NCBI GenBank assembly: GCA_027576995.1
Contig: JANBQC010000268.1
Coordinates: 1-35,994 of the forward strand
Length of the DNA: 35,994 nucleotides
Origin: Dimargaris cristalligena
Taxonomy: Eukaryota; Kickxellomycota; Dimargaritomycetes; Dimargaritales; Dimargaritaceae
Direction: 5' to 3'
The position numbers were made by a program, and so were the translations under genes. Shown here piece after piece: positions 1 to 11,179 of this stretch (positions within the stretch are counted from its first letter, which is position 1; each line of letters begins with the position of its first letter). The notes below the pieces were generated by a model. The model did no database searches and was not told the DNA's origin. It was given only the letters and a program-made list of their open reading frames with translations.

Positions 1-72
1 AATAGCTTTTAACCAGTAATATTGGCCTCATCCAATGGATTTTTCGCTATACAGCCTGAATGAAGTTCTCCC
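1..72 (-). repeat. Dispersed repeat, copy 1 (degenerate, cut by the window edge)
   Basis: Positions 1-64 match 9809-9872 at 55 of 64 bases by hand alignment, and similarity fades just after 72. On the minus strand both copies translate to a related peptide: here LHSGCIAKNPLDEANITG followed by a stop, in the other copy IHPGCITSNPFDEVNITGQ. This suggests an old coding element, probably a transposon fragment. The left end is unknown because the window starts here. Confidence 0.7.
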
Positions 73-964
73 ATATGAATCTACTCAACCTGAAGCTATT
101 ACCACGGTATAATAGCAATAAAGAATCCTGCCAAAAATAACCCACGAGTTATAATGCACTCACTGATTTGGGGTAGCAGATAGCTCTTGTTTATACTATT
201 TATTATAATGGGGGAGGTTTGGCCCAGCTGTATAACCCAGTGACTATGTATTACTGGCTCAACGTATACAATTTAGAACAACATTACACCAACCCTCCCC
301 TTTGATTTTCCTATAAAAGTAGATGGGTTAATGAATGGTTTTTTACTCGTGTACAGTTGTAGTCTTGCTGCACACCCATGCATGGTGTCAATCTGGGGGG
401 GGGGATTCAAGATACTCGTATAAATGGATCCTGGTTGGAATATAATACATTAAACTAGGAAGAAGGTTAGTTTTAGTATACTAGAATATCACATTAAGTA
501 TCTTTTATTTGACATACAGAGGGACGGGAACCTCCCTCGTATTAAGTATTTCGCAACAATGATCACGACCAGTCTCTTTTTTATACGGAAGTATTTATTT
601 CAGTGCTGTGCCTGGCTAACTTGAGTGAGGTTATACCTACTATTGATTTCCTGTAATAGCGGAGGTATACACGTCATTCTGTCAGGCGCCTGTCATATAA
701 GAGGTGGTGTATATGTAAAATCCCTTTTATACTATACCCCACCAATAGGGCCATTTTTTCCGCATTTTGCACTAGAAATGATATAGGTATTAGTGGTGAA
801 AGGTGTCGAGAGCTTACCCTCCCTGTTACTCTGCTCACTCCACATGTGACTTTCCTATAGATCGATGGCAGGGCACGTGAGGTTCCGCAGCAAGAAACTG
901 GGGACCAGTCGATGTATGCTAGTATATGTCATTATATGCATTACTGGTCTATCTGAAATTTATG

Positions 965-980
965 TATATATATATATATA
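965..980. repeat. (TA)8 microsatellite
   Basis: Alternating TA run in the left intergenic region. Confidence 0.85.
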
Positions 981-1564
981 GATAAATAGACAAAGGCATC
1001 CACACTCAATAGATTATCACCCTAATTCCGCCTTGTTCTTTCCCCTTGGCTTTATCTATAGCCTATTTTAGACTGGTTGGCGGTAGTGCCAGCCGTTTTA
1101 GTCTACCATGCGATGGTGTTTCGAAGGGTGTTATTATTAAAGGTACGTTAGTAAAGGCATGCAGTGAGTAAGCCAATCGGTATTTATATATAAAATGTGC
1201 ACTGCAAACGGTTCCCCAGACTTGCTGGCTCTATAGCCCACCGGCCGGCTCTACCTTATATGCCAGATACCATCAATTTATAGACCTGATTTAATTGTAA
1301 AATATCCCCACCCCTCCTCCCTAGATTGGGGGGAATAGGTCATAGTTAGAACAGCCTGGGATGGCCACCAGCCCCGCCTGTCACATAAATTTCGGCAATC
1401 TCATTGAGGTGTGCTAGTTGCGGACCATCGCTTTCTTCTGATTTTAGCCCACCGGACCTGTCATTAAGAGTGGCTAAGAATCAAGTAAAATCGATTCCGT
1501 GGAAAAGGTAAGCTTCTGGAACAGGGACCACACTTCCTAATCTAATTTTATCCTAGCGCTTCAT

Positions 1565-1612
1565 CAAGGCCAAAGTAGTGGTATATAAGTGGTATACACC
1601 ACTTTGGCCTTG
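1565..1612. repeat. 48-nt inverted repeat (hairpin)
   Basis: Perfect 12-nt arms CAAGGCCAAAGT (1565-1576) and ACTTTGGCCTTG (1601-1612) flank a centre with a 9-nt direct repeat AGTGGTATA (1577-1585 and 1589-1597). The inner bases can extend the pairing imperfectly. Nothing nearby shows whether it is a structured RNA, a protein-binding palindrome or a transposon end. Confidence 0.85.
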
Positions 1613-2994
1613 TAGTAGACTTACATTAGGATAGTGTGTGTGAATTCGGGAGACGGGATAATCCGATTTCAGTGGGAATTTAGACATTTTTGCTGGAGAA
1701 GGGGAGTAGTAAGTTTAGCCCTGCAGGTGTAGCAGGCAGATGAATGGAGGTGGGATGGCGGTTTTATAGGGCGTCTACAGCATGGACAGGGGCTGGTAGC
1801 ATTTGTTGTTTATCGTGTGGCTATTTCTCGAATACCTTGGCCAGCTGTCACTCAACAAGGGGTCAGGGGAGGTAGGGGTGGAGGCCCTTACACAGCAGCC
1901 ATGATGGGCCTAATCGAAGAGGGGGGGAGGCCGCAATACAATGAATGCACCATCTCACCTGTGCATCAGTGAGAATCAGCATGGTGCGACAGCTGAAGGA
2001 CTCAGAGACAAGGGGGGTCTCTCTCTTTTAGAGGGAAGTGTTTATCATCCAATCCCGTGGTATTCAGTGCCCATTTGCATCAGCTGATTTGGTCGCCTTT
2101 TCCCGTGGCGTCTTCCCCAGGCATTGTGGTTCCCAATCCATTTCGCCCATTATCCCCCCAACTGTGCCGCCACCTCCCTCATCCATCCCTCCCTCCCTCT
2201 CCAACACCCTCACATTACCCGTTGATTTGATTTGTTGGTAAGTCTTCTCTGATAGTTGTCCAGGGGTGGAAGAGAGGGAACCCTCACTAAACTATCAGAG
2301 GAGACACTTTCTTCCTCTATTCCTTCCCTCCCTTATTCCTTTTTCCAATTTTATTTTCTCCTATCTGTATCAGTCGCTACCTAAGCCGTACTTACTTCGT
2401 CAATCAGCCATGTTCACGCTACTCACCCCACTTCATTGTTGGATGAAGCAGTGGCGGCGAGATTATCTTTCTCGCGGTCGCCATAGTCCGGCCCTATTCT
2501 GCTTGGAATACTGCGCTGATGGGCTGTGGAGGGATATCATCTGTATGTCAGCCGGGTCGACTGGCGGCGGCCAGCAACGAACGCGAGAGGAGGGTGGCAA
2601 TCCCATCCCATGGTAGTCTCTGTATCAGCCAATCACATGTTCCCACCGCATTCGGTCAGTGGGCTAGTGGGAAGGAAGGGGTGAGTCATTTTCATTACGT
2701 TCCCCCCATCCTTGGGTGTAGGTGAGCAATCCTGATGGCTCATTGGCCGATGATCCTTTTTTTGGGACCACCCACACTCCCACTGTACTCAATGATGTAC
2801 TTCCCTGTCGGCGGCTACTTGTCCACTACTCACACTATGTCCCATTCATTGGTCTCTCCTATTTTTCTTCTCCTCTCCTTCCCCCTCCTTGGCCTATCCC
2901 GTCCCGTCTTATTCTCTCTTTTTCCATTTCCCTTCTCTTCTCCTTCAATGTTATTGTTTTTCGGTGCTTTACAACACCTCTTACTTACTATATT

Positions 2995-3017
2995 ACTACT
3001 ACTACTACTACTACTAA
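2995..3017 (+). repeat. (ACT)n microsatellite
   Basis: About seven perfect ACT triplets in a CT-rich intergenic stretch. Confidence 0.85.
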
Positions 3018-4355
3018 CTACTACCACTTTTTTTCACTGCTCGTATATCTCTCGACCACAATGGCCTTTGGCCGCAGCGACTCAGCAGTGGCAACCATAA
3101 TACATACAACTCCTGTGTTGCCTTGTTAACTGTATAGATACTGTGGATACAATCGGCATCTATTATAATATACATACTGCAGTTGATACGAAGGCGATTT
3201 ACCCACCAGCACCGAGCCAACCACCCGCATTGTCCCCCTCCTCTGTTCCAGTCAAAGCTAAGGGTGAAATGAGGGAGACCTGCCACCGTCCATGGAAGCG
3301 CGCTAGCTTTTCCAACCGAAGCCTCCGCCTATCGCAATTAACGCCTGTTCCGCGCTTTCTTCTGTCTCCACTCTCCAGTTTTGCTTGTCTTGCTCGGTTG
3401 GTCTACTAGTTTTATCCGACGCCTCCTTGTTTATCTTACTTTATCTTCACTTTGCTTGCTTTCGTGGTGACGCTGTCTTCCCTTTGATATACCTATAGCT
3501 TGTCTAACTCTTTCTCTCCTCATGTATAGAGCCCTTACTTTGGTCCCATCGCTGCCTACTCTCCTCGTCGGTCGGTATTTCTGAAATCCTCACGAATAGT
3601 CCGAACTCGTTTTTAACATCGCCTGGTCTTTCCGCGTCGTACTGCCTCGAAATGGGCCCCGCTTTCAAGCTCTCTGGTGTATAAGACACTTCGTAAAGGG
3701 GTTATGATGTCCGCCTCCCAATAATTGCCCAGCCGGCTATTGCCAGGCGCGTGTCTCATGAACTCTCCCGCCCAGCGTGGCCCTCACTATGCGGCCCCAA
3801 GGTTTCAGGCGTGAATGGCGGAGACTCTACGCAGGCGGCGGGCTGGGAGGGTGTTTGGCTATAGTATCCTTGGCCTATATATGCTATATAACCGCATTGC
3901 TTAGCTAGTATCGTGGGATTTGGGGTTCCTTGGTGCATACTATAATAGTGGGGGGATATGTAAAAAAGGTGGTAAAATGATTTATTATTAAGCGGCCTCC
4001 TTCCCTTCTTTTAAATAATTTTGCGGATTATTGGTAATTATATTCATCCCCTTGAAACAACCCCCCATTAGATATGGCAGGGGGGCAAGGGAAATTGGAA
4101 GGTGGTTTTTTATAACGGCATCGACGTGCACAAGGGGCGTCTTTGGGGTAGTACATAGAAATAGGAAGGGGGGATGCGCCAATCCCCATCCACCCTCCTT
4201 ATTCCCCTTTCCGGTGGATGGAACATAAGAACCACTGGCGTATGGGACAATCGCTTGCAGCATCATCTTCATCAGCTGCCGCCGCCATCCCCACCCAATC
4301 CGGCGATGAGACCGTGAAAAAAAATAGGACCATGGCGTTTTTTTTGCCTGCCGCA

Positions 4356-4363
4356 TATAAATA
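4356..4363 (+). promoter_or_regulatory. Candidate TATA box of TBP
   Basis: TATAAATA lies 362 nt upstream of the TBP start codon. It is followed by a long pyrimidine-rich stretch (about 4440-4720), as seen upstream of other genes in this window. The distance implies a long 5' leader or an unseen leader intron, so the assignment is tentative. Confidence 0.35.
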
Positions 4364-4724
4364 CCGGCCCTTCCCCTCGTCCCGTAGGAGGTGTTCGCAC
4401 TCGGAAAAAAATTCCCCCACCCCTGAGAAAGGTTTTAGGTTCACCCAAGTAGTCGTCTCTTTATTCAAATCCCACAAGCCCTTATCACTTATTTCTATTT
4501 TTTTCTGTGGTCCCCCACTCACTCCATTTCTCTCTCTTCTTTGCTTCATCGATCGGCCTTCTTATCTAGCTCCCCGTTTCTCAGCCGATCTGCCCTTACC
4601 CATTCCAACTGGGTCGAAATAGTCTTTTATACTTCTTAATTCCTCCATCTGAACCTGCATTCTTCACCGGACTACTTCTTTAACCCCTGTACACTTCCTT
4701 ATAGTTCATAAAAACATTACCCTC

Positions 4725-6066
4725 ATGTCGTTTCCCCAGCCTACTGCGTCTTTTTTACCTCGCACCCAAGCCATGGACCCTCACATGGCTGCGGTCAGTG
4801 GTCTTCACCCTTCTTTAACTGCTCCTTCTCTTCCTCCTACTTCTACGACTAATCTGGCCTTACCTTCGTCGTTGCTGAACCAGTCCCAGGGCTCCCCCGC
4901 CGATTCGTTGGTGGGTGACCCGAAGGCCACGGCCGCGACTGCTACAACGGAACCAGGGGTTGGTGGCATCGTTCCCACTCTTCAGTAAGTATTGCCACTG
5001 GTTCAGTGTTTAGTCAGTTTTATGAGCCCGTTCTGTATATTACCATTACATTGTTATATTTCTTTTTTTTCTAGCTGCGTCTCCCGTAATAAATGTACAA
5101 TACGATTACCTCTACGAATATCCCCCCCGGTGTTGGTGTTTAGCCTCTCCCCTCAGGCGGCAATTATCTAACCATCATCTGATGTAATGGTTCCCTCTTC
5201 CCATGAAACACCACCCGTACCTTCCAATGGCTTATTTAGAAACATCGTGGCTACGGTCAACCTCGACTGCCGCCTGGATTTGAAGACCATTGCCTTGCAC
5301 GCTCGTAACGCCGAATATAACCCAAAGGTAAGCCCGCCTATCAATTTTGGTTTAGAGATGTATTGTCAGAGGGACAGGGCGGGATTCCGTTACTGGTCTT
5401 ATCCATTGTCGACACCAGTTTTAATGTAAACTGGCGACGGTGATGGTAATGGCCGGTGTATCTACCTATTGCATATTTTTTATTCATGTGGAAGTATGTA
5501 GGAATGCTTCGCTGTGTATTTCTCCGCAATGCAGTTTGCCAAGGCCCCGGTATTCATTTCTGTATGTGTGTGGTACCACTACTATACTTCATTACCTGTT
5601 CCTTCCGCCACCGACTCCCTTATCCTCTACCCAGCGTTTCGCGGCCGTGATTATGCGTATCCGTGAACCCAAAACCACGGCCCTGATTTTCGCTTCGGGC
5701 AAGATGGTGGTGACGGGTGCCAAGTCGGAAGATGACTCTAAACTGGCTTCCCGCAAGTATGCCCGTATTGTGCAGAAGCTGGGGTTCCCCGCCAAGTTCA
5801 CCGACTTTAAGATCCAGAATATCGTCGGGAGCTGTGACGTTAAGTTCCCCATTCGCCTGGAAGGACTGGCCTTCAACCACGGACAGTTCTCCAGTTACGA
5901 ACCCGAACTGTTCCCCGGTCTGATTTACCGTATGGTGAAACCTAAAATTGTGCTGCTGATCTTCGTATCTGGTAAAATCGTGCTCACTGGCGCAAAGGTG
6001 CGGGACGAGATTTATCAGGCCTTCGAATCGATTTATCCTGTATTGACTCATTTCCGGAAGCCTTAA
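4725..6066 (+). CDS. TBP: TATA-binding protein (TBP), three exons
   Basis: General transcription factor that binds the TATA element as part of TFIID and also serves RNA polymerases I and III in the nucleus. The exons are 4725-4984, 5240-5327 and 5635-6066, joined in phase, and give 259 aa. Residues 1 to about 80 are a Pro/Ser/Thr/Ala-rich, variable N-terminal tail. The conserved saddle runs from [14 protein letters not shown] (about 82) to the C-terminus and contains both direct repeats (RFAAVIMRI...[15 protein letters not shown] and LFPGLIYRM...[15 protein letters not shown]). The four DNA-intercalating Phe residues fall at about 118, 135, 209 and 226. The end, [11 protein letters not shown], resembles fungal TBPs. 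The Q codon at 87 is split by intron 1, and splicing restores the invariant QNIVATV. An alternative Met at residue 17 is possible, but 4725 is the first in-frame Met after a pyrimidine-rich leader. No key residue appears to be missing. Confidence 0.98.
4985..5239 (+). other. TBP intron 1
   Basis: 255-nt spliceosomal intron with a GTAAGT donor and a TTTAG acceptor. It splits a Gln codon (CA/A). Removal joins PTLQ to NIVATVNL, a nearly invariant TBP segment, which fixes both borders. Confidence 0.93.
5328..5634 (+). other. TBP intron 2
   Basis: 307-nt phase-0 intron with a GTAAGC donor and a CCCAG acceptor after a pyrimidine-rich run. Removal joins NAEYNPK to [10 protein letters not shown], the conserved TBP sequence in repeat 1. 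Confidence 0.94.
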
Positions 6067-6906
6067 ACAGGATTTTTGTCAGGTTTCCCTCCCCCTCCAT
6101 ACTTTGCATTATCCTCTCTATCGCCGCGTTTAGTTAGAATGCGCAACTTATCCGTTATCGTCTCCCCCCATGTGTGTGTGTGGTGGGGGGAGTATGTGGA
6201 TCGATTTCAATTCTAGATCGGGTGTGTCTTACAGTGATTTTGTCGCCTCCTTCATTCCTTACCGCTCCGTTAGTTGGGGAGGGGAGAGTATGTTGGCGCT
6301 GACCCTTTCCTACAATTCGCACCTCCCTTACTTATTTTTTCCGATTACTATCTTCTTTACGCGTATTTCTAACCCTCTGTGTCTTCATGAGATGTCACTA
6401 TCTATATAACGCGGACATCTCGACATCTGACCTGGACTATGCGTTGTATCATATATAACCACCCTCCACATCAGTCCTACTATCATTAGAGGTCTGGTAT
6501 GACCTCCCCTTCTCGCTCTGGTTAAACCGAAAAGCCAAAAATATAATTCCTCTTTTTTTTTAATACCTTTGTTCATGCGCCGTCCATGCGGGCGCTGTTC
6601 AATCAAACTTATAGACCCTTACTGGGTGATTAAATCCCCAGTATGAGTCGCCCACTCTCGCTAATTCTCCTACCTTTATGCCGTTTTAATATCTCAAAAA
6701 AAATCATAAAAGTTTTCGAAAAGCGTCTAGAATGAATTATATGAGTAGAATCTGGTATGGGAAGATGTAAATTATAGATGGTGGTGTTAATGAATGGTTG
6801 GGTTATAAAGAGATAGTTAGGGCTATCCTTCCTACCAAAAATAGGTTGCCTTGTAGCACATGGGGATTCTGATGCTTACTTTTGGCAGTTCAGGTGGTTA
6901 TGCGAA
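6067..6906. other. Convergent spacer between TBP and RTR1
   Basis: The 840 nt between two converging genes must contain both 3' UTRs. No further gene or clear terminator motif is visible beyond A/T-rich runs near 6549-6565 and 6694-6720. Confidence 0.7.
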
Positions 6907-9218
6907 TTAACTGGGCTTTTCGAGGACAAGGGTGGATGGAGGTTGGCCGCTCCCACCACCACTGGTCCTCTTGGATCGCGACGGGATACTGAGTTTATAG
7001 CCTTCAATGCAGTCGTAGTCGTTGGGATCCACCCAGGTGACTCGTTTTTTGGTGGCGGATGGTGGCGATGTTTTTGGTTTGCCCTGCACTGTCTTCCCGA
7101 TGGCATCGAGCCCATTATTATGGTGGCGAGTATCATCCTCGGCCATCGTTACATCGATGATCGTCCCTTCCCGGTGGACCACTTCCTCTTCTTCTTCTTC
7201 TGAATCACCGTTGGCATTGATAGCGGTGGTAGTAGTAGTAATAGTAGTGGTGGTGGGGGGTGCTTCTACGCCCGTCGGTAGTTGTTGGGGAGTTGGGGTG
7301 GCGGCGTCGGGGTTCGTCGTCGGTTCCGTGGCATCGGATGGTTCGGATGATGGGAACGCCATATCGAAGAGCCGGTCCACTTCGGCTTGCGACCATTCGG
7401 TCTGTGGCTTAGTAATAGTAGTAGTAGTTTCATCCTCCCCGTCCCTATCTTCGGCTTGGGAGGGGGCGGTATTAGAAGGTACATCGGCAAGGTTATCCTT
7501 CTTCTTCTTCTCCTCCTCCGCCGCCCTGGTGCCGATTAACACGGCTGTTGTTGTAGTTGTTGTTGCTGCTGTGTTCGGTGATGATAGTGGTGGGAAGGGG
7601 GGAAGCGTTGTCGAGGATGTGGTAGACGGTTGGGGTCCCGACTTTATTATGGTCCGGGTGGTAGGGCTGTAGCTATGACTCGGGCTCGGGCTCCAAGTCT
7701 CGTTTGCCTTTGTAGATGGTGCCGATCCATCTGGTTCACCGGTATCCTCGTAAGACTGGTCCCCGAAGTCCAGTGGACTGCGGTCGGGAGTCGGGTTCGG
7801 GTTTTCAATGATGCGGACATTAAAAATAGGGCGGAGGGGACCACCACCACCTCCTCCTTCTAGACCGGACCGACTCCCAGCAGCAGGGGTTTCTTCGGGT
7901 TGGTCGCTACCGCCAACCGCACCAGTGCCGGTCGGAGGCATATGTGGTGGTGATGATGATGATGTTGGTGCTTTGGCGGTGACCCCCGCGATGGTGGCAC
8001 GGGGACTCTGTTTCGGGGCCTGGTCACCACCACCACACCCCTTCTTTAGATCCATTTTTTTAAGTCCAACCACAGCGGCGGGGATGGAGGAGGGTGGTGA
8101 TAGTGCAGGTGAGGCGGTGGGTAAGGTGCGTAATAAGTCCCGTACGTAATTTCGGAATAGGTCATCGGACGATGTCGACGTCGATTTTACTGTTGCTGTT
8201 GCTGTTGCTGTTGGGGGAGTAGGGGTGGCCGATGGTGCACGTGGGCGACGGAGATCCGCCAGATTGGTCGTTAGCGGTAGCAGGGTGATGGTCAGGGGCT
8301 GGTGTTTACTCCGCAGAAACAGGGCCTCGGGGGAAAGTTGGGTCTCGTAGAATTTCGAGGCCGCCCTACAGATCTTACTGCAGAACTGGCGCAGTTCTTC
8401 GGTGTCGTAGACTTTACGTTGCTCTAGGTTTATCCGAAACCGGCTTTGGATTTCCTGTGGATAATGGGTTGAGGGAGGGGGGGGGATTATCATCATCCGA
8501 TAATGCAGGACAGTGGCGGTCAAGATAATATATATATATATATATCAGGGTTAGAAGAGAGGGTGGGTGGAGTTGGATGATATATTTACTAGACTCTATT
8601 TATATTCGAGAATCCACGTCGATATACTTACTACCCTGTTAAGGCGGTGGTATGTATGGTGTGTCGGAAGGGGATGGATTTATACCACTCCGTACTTACC
8701 ATGCAGGGCTTATTACATAACGGATACCCGCATATATTGCGGGCCTGTCGCTCCTCAATGACCTCTTGGTAATGGTGGGGTAAAATATAATTAGCCGCCT
8801 GTTCTAACGTTCGTTCCGTTACGCCGTCCGTTTCCGCCGTGAACAGTTTCTCCTGCCAACGAAACGAAAGGCGTTCGTAACGCTGTTGGAGTTGCAGTTG
8901 GTTGCGGATTTGCCGTTGCCGGGGTTTGAGTGCGGCCGTTGTTGGGCGTGGCTTTTTATTACCCGCGCTTGGTGTACCTTGGCCCATCGTCGTCGTCGTC
9001 ATAGTAGTAGTAGTAGTAGTACCGCTTGGACTAGCCATACCGGCGTTGGTGTCGTGGACAGCCCTGCCGGGGTTTTCGCGGCGGCTCGACGGGATGGCGG
9101 CGGAAGTGTTCGGGATTTTCTTAAGGATGGATTCGAGTGGCGGTGGTTGGGTTGTTTCAGAAGGCCTACCAAGTGGGGAAGGGTCATGGCGAAAGGCGGT
9201 CGGGTTGAGGGGGGCCAT
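6907..9218 (-). CDS. RTR1: Rtr1/RPAP2-type RNA polymerase II CTD phosphatase, two exons
   Basis: Predicted phosphatase or adaptor acting on phospho-Ser5 of the Pol II CTD; the family (yeast Rtr1, human RPAP2) also helps Pol II nuclear import. The exons are 9218-8700 and 8454-6907, joined at phase 0, giving 688 aa. The family domain spans about residues 110-225. It has VIEERQARNICGYPLC, then after the splice RKVYDTEELRQFCSKIC and ASKFYETQL. The zinc ligands are C163, C168, C198 and C202; the C-X3-C second pair is like human RPAP2, whereas some yeasts have C-X3-H. The protein is far longer than yeast Rtr1 (about 226 aa). The extra 460 residues are low complexity: Thr, Pro and Ser runs, an acidic block at about 592-597, and a conserved-looking KKRVTWVD patch near 642-649. 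The start is in good context (AACATGG), with a (TA)12 tract just upstream. It converges on TBP. Confidence 0.94.
8455..8699 (-). other. Intron of the RTR1-like gene
   Basis: 245-nt phase-0 intron on the minus strand with a GTAAGT donor (from 8699) and a CCACAG acceptor (to 8455). Removal joins CGYPLCNKPCM to EIQSRFRINLEQRKVYD, restoring the spacing between the two zinc-binding Cys pairs typical of the family. The intron contains a (TA)n tract at 8529-8545. Confidence 0.92.
8529..8545. repeat. (TA)n tract inside the RTR1 intron
   Basis: Alternating TA run of about 17 nt in the only intron of the RTR1-like gene, about 150 nt downstream of the donor. Confidence 0.85.
8988..9021 (-). repeat. Trinucleotide repeat encoding poly-Thr in RTR1
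   Basis: ACT/ACG-type triplets on the coding strand encode the Thr-rich run at about residues 67-77. A second run of this type lies near 7228-7258 in exon 2. In-frame triplet repeats of this kind can change length without breaking the frame. Confidence 0.75.
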
Positions 9219-9246
9219 GTTAGATAAGGCGCGCCTGACTGATGCG

Positions 9247-9271
9247 TATATATATATATATATATATATAA
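9247..9271. repeat. (TA)12 tract in the RTR1 promoter
   Basis: Perfect alternating TA run ending about 29 nt upstream of the RTR1-like start codon on the minus strand. Its position suits a TATA-like or nucleosome-excluding promoter element, but it could be a neutral microsatellite. Confidence 0.85.
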
Positions 9272-9376
9272 AGAGAAGAGAAGTGTTCTACAATTAAAGG
9301 ATGCTGAAAGGGGAGGAATGCCAGCAAGGGGGGGGGATCTCTAACGAAGGAAAGAGAGACAGAGACAGAGACAGGG

Positions 9377-9410
9377 AGAGTGGGAGTGGGAGCGTTCTCT
9401 CTCCCACTCT
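9377..9410. repeat. 10-bp inverted repeat in a GA/CT-rich stretch
   Basis: AGAGTGGGAG (9377-9386) and CTCCCACTCT (9401-9410) form a perfect stem with a 14-nt spacer, about 160 nt upstream of the RTR1-like start codon. The bias of the surrounding sequence makes such palindromes easier to get by chance. Confidence 0.6.
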
Positions 9411-9808
9411 TTCACTGTCCAGTGTGTGGTGGTGGAGACGTGCTGGTGGGAAGTTACCATTAGTAATAATAATAAGTTATGCAACTTCTCTCAGTAAAAA
9501 AAAATTGGACTAGTTGGGTAAAATTAAAAGTGACAGGCGTGAATAAAGGACAAGAGGGGGGAGGAGACAAGGGTCCTGCCTATATCTTATGCTACGAAAT
9601 GGGGAAACCCTCTCCCCCAAGTGAAGAAGAAGGGGAGGGAGGGGCGTATTTAGAGCTGTATTTCGTAGACTAAAAAATCATCCTCCAATTGAGAGGGTTA
9701 GAAGTAGTAACACTACCGCACCCGCCTCCTCTCAAGCTCCCTCTGGGTGAACTTCAACCCAACTGTATAAGATTTTACACAATATGTGTATGGGATAATA
9801 TGTGGGAG

Positions 9809-9881
9809 AATAACTTTTGACCAGTAATATTTACCTCATCAAATGGATTACTCGTTATACAGCCTGGATGAATATCTGCCC
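9809..9881 (-). repeat. Dispersed repeat, copy 2
   Basis: Second copy of the repeat at the left edge. Here it sits in an 86-codon minus-strand open frame (10035-9775) whose product contains IHPGCITSNPFDEVNITGQKL. I recognise no protein family. The frame may be a remnant of a mobile element rather than a gene. Confidence 0.7.
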
Positions 9882-11179
9882 TCTGGTCCTGCTCCTTTAT
9901 TGTTAAAAGTTGGCCAATCTCTGTGGAATGATGGCACCTTTCTCGACTTCGACTACAAGAAGTGATGCTCGGTTTAAATTGCCTCATGGCATGGCTAAGC
10001 AGGGGGTGCACGACGGTGTGGTACAAGGTACCCAAAATGCGTAGAGAGAAGGCAAAGGCAGCGACTGGCCTTTGCGGATATATTATATGACTTCATTCAT
10101 TGTTTGACCTCGCATGTCCCCCATTCAGCCCAGATTTCCACCACTACATCACATTCCACGTTTCATTATTACAGGGTGATTTAAAAGGGTCATATGGGGG
10201 AATTGTCTACACTACAACCTGGGGGATTCAGGACAATGCGGTTGGAGGCAATCACCCCCCCTAAGTACACTACACCATCTCCCAAACTAAAACTGAAGTA
10301 TATTACCTATGTAAGGGCACGCTTTATTTATACAAAATATCTCAATTATTCAAGAAGGCTGTGGACAAATATAACCAAGTTTACATAAACCACATCCAAT
10401 TTCAGTATCAGTATCACTAAAATTGTACGAAGTATTGGCGAGTAGGCATGCTTAAAAAAGGGTTGAGGGGCGGGAAGGCGGTCACGACCCACCCATTCAA
10501 GTGGTCCAATGTAAGATATACAAAGGCCAACAACTAATAAAACGAAATAAAAAAAGTCCGAATATCTAAGAAAACCAAAATTACTTAATCATATAATAAT
10601 AACACGTTCGAGCCCACGTTGCAATTGCACTAAATCCCGCATCACTTTCAACCGTTACCACAAAAAGCAGCTTGGGAGGGCATTGTCCCCACGATAAGGC
10701 CCTGGAAAACTAAATAACACCAGAGTGGCAATAAAAAAAAACTGTTGCACCATTGGCCATGGGTAGAATAAGAAACAATCGGTCTGGGGGGCGTATTTGG
10801 GTTTGAAATATATGTAAAGAAGGAAAAAAGGGGCGTATGTATAGCTCGGATATATTGGCAAACGCAAATAGTCAAGGTGTAGCAAGTAGAATACAAGAGG
10901 GAGGGGAAGGGAGATCCGAGACGGTGACCTGACCTTTTTCTAACACGCAATGTCGCAGGGGAAGAGGGCTAATAAACAAAACAATAAAACAAAAGGTGAT
11001 AGTATTAATATGGCGAGGTAAAGAGAAGGTGGGCGAGGGAAATGGTTGGCGGGATGTATGGATACACCAAGTCAGAAAAATAAGCCATAACAATTTAAAA
11101 TGTCACTGATGTCTATCAAAAACAAAAGAACGCAAAGGTGGACTCGGAAGGACACATAGTGATCGTCGATCCCTGCTAA

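Larger units (their letters stand above)
1..4724. other. Gene-free left region
   Basis: No convincing gene. Open frames are short, overlap on both strands and reflect CT-rich or G-rich composition. The region holds the dispersed repeat (1-72), a G run (near 394-404), TA and ACT microsatellites, the inverted repeat at 1565-1612 and pyrimidine-rich stretches (2130-2350, 2840-2960, 3330-3540, 4440-4720). The last probably includes the TBP promoter and leader. Confidence 0.6.
9219..11179. other. Intergenic region between RTR1 and the homeodomain gene
   Basis: Holds the RTR1 promoter (TA tract), a GA-rich segment with an inverted repeat (9355-9410) and the second dispersed-repeat copy (9809-9881). 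From about 11179 leftward comes the 3' end of the homeodomain transcript. No gene is supported. Confidence 0.6.

Noticed and set aside
7022..7672. 216-codon plus-strand open frame rich in Ser and Val
   Set aside because: It is the antisense shadow of the RTR1 exon; Val and Ser runs arise from the complementary strand of Thr and Glu repeats.
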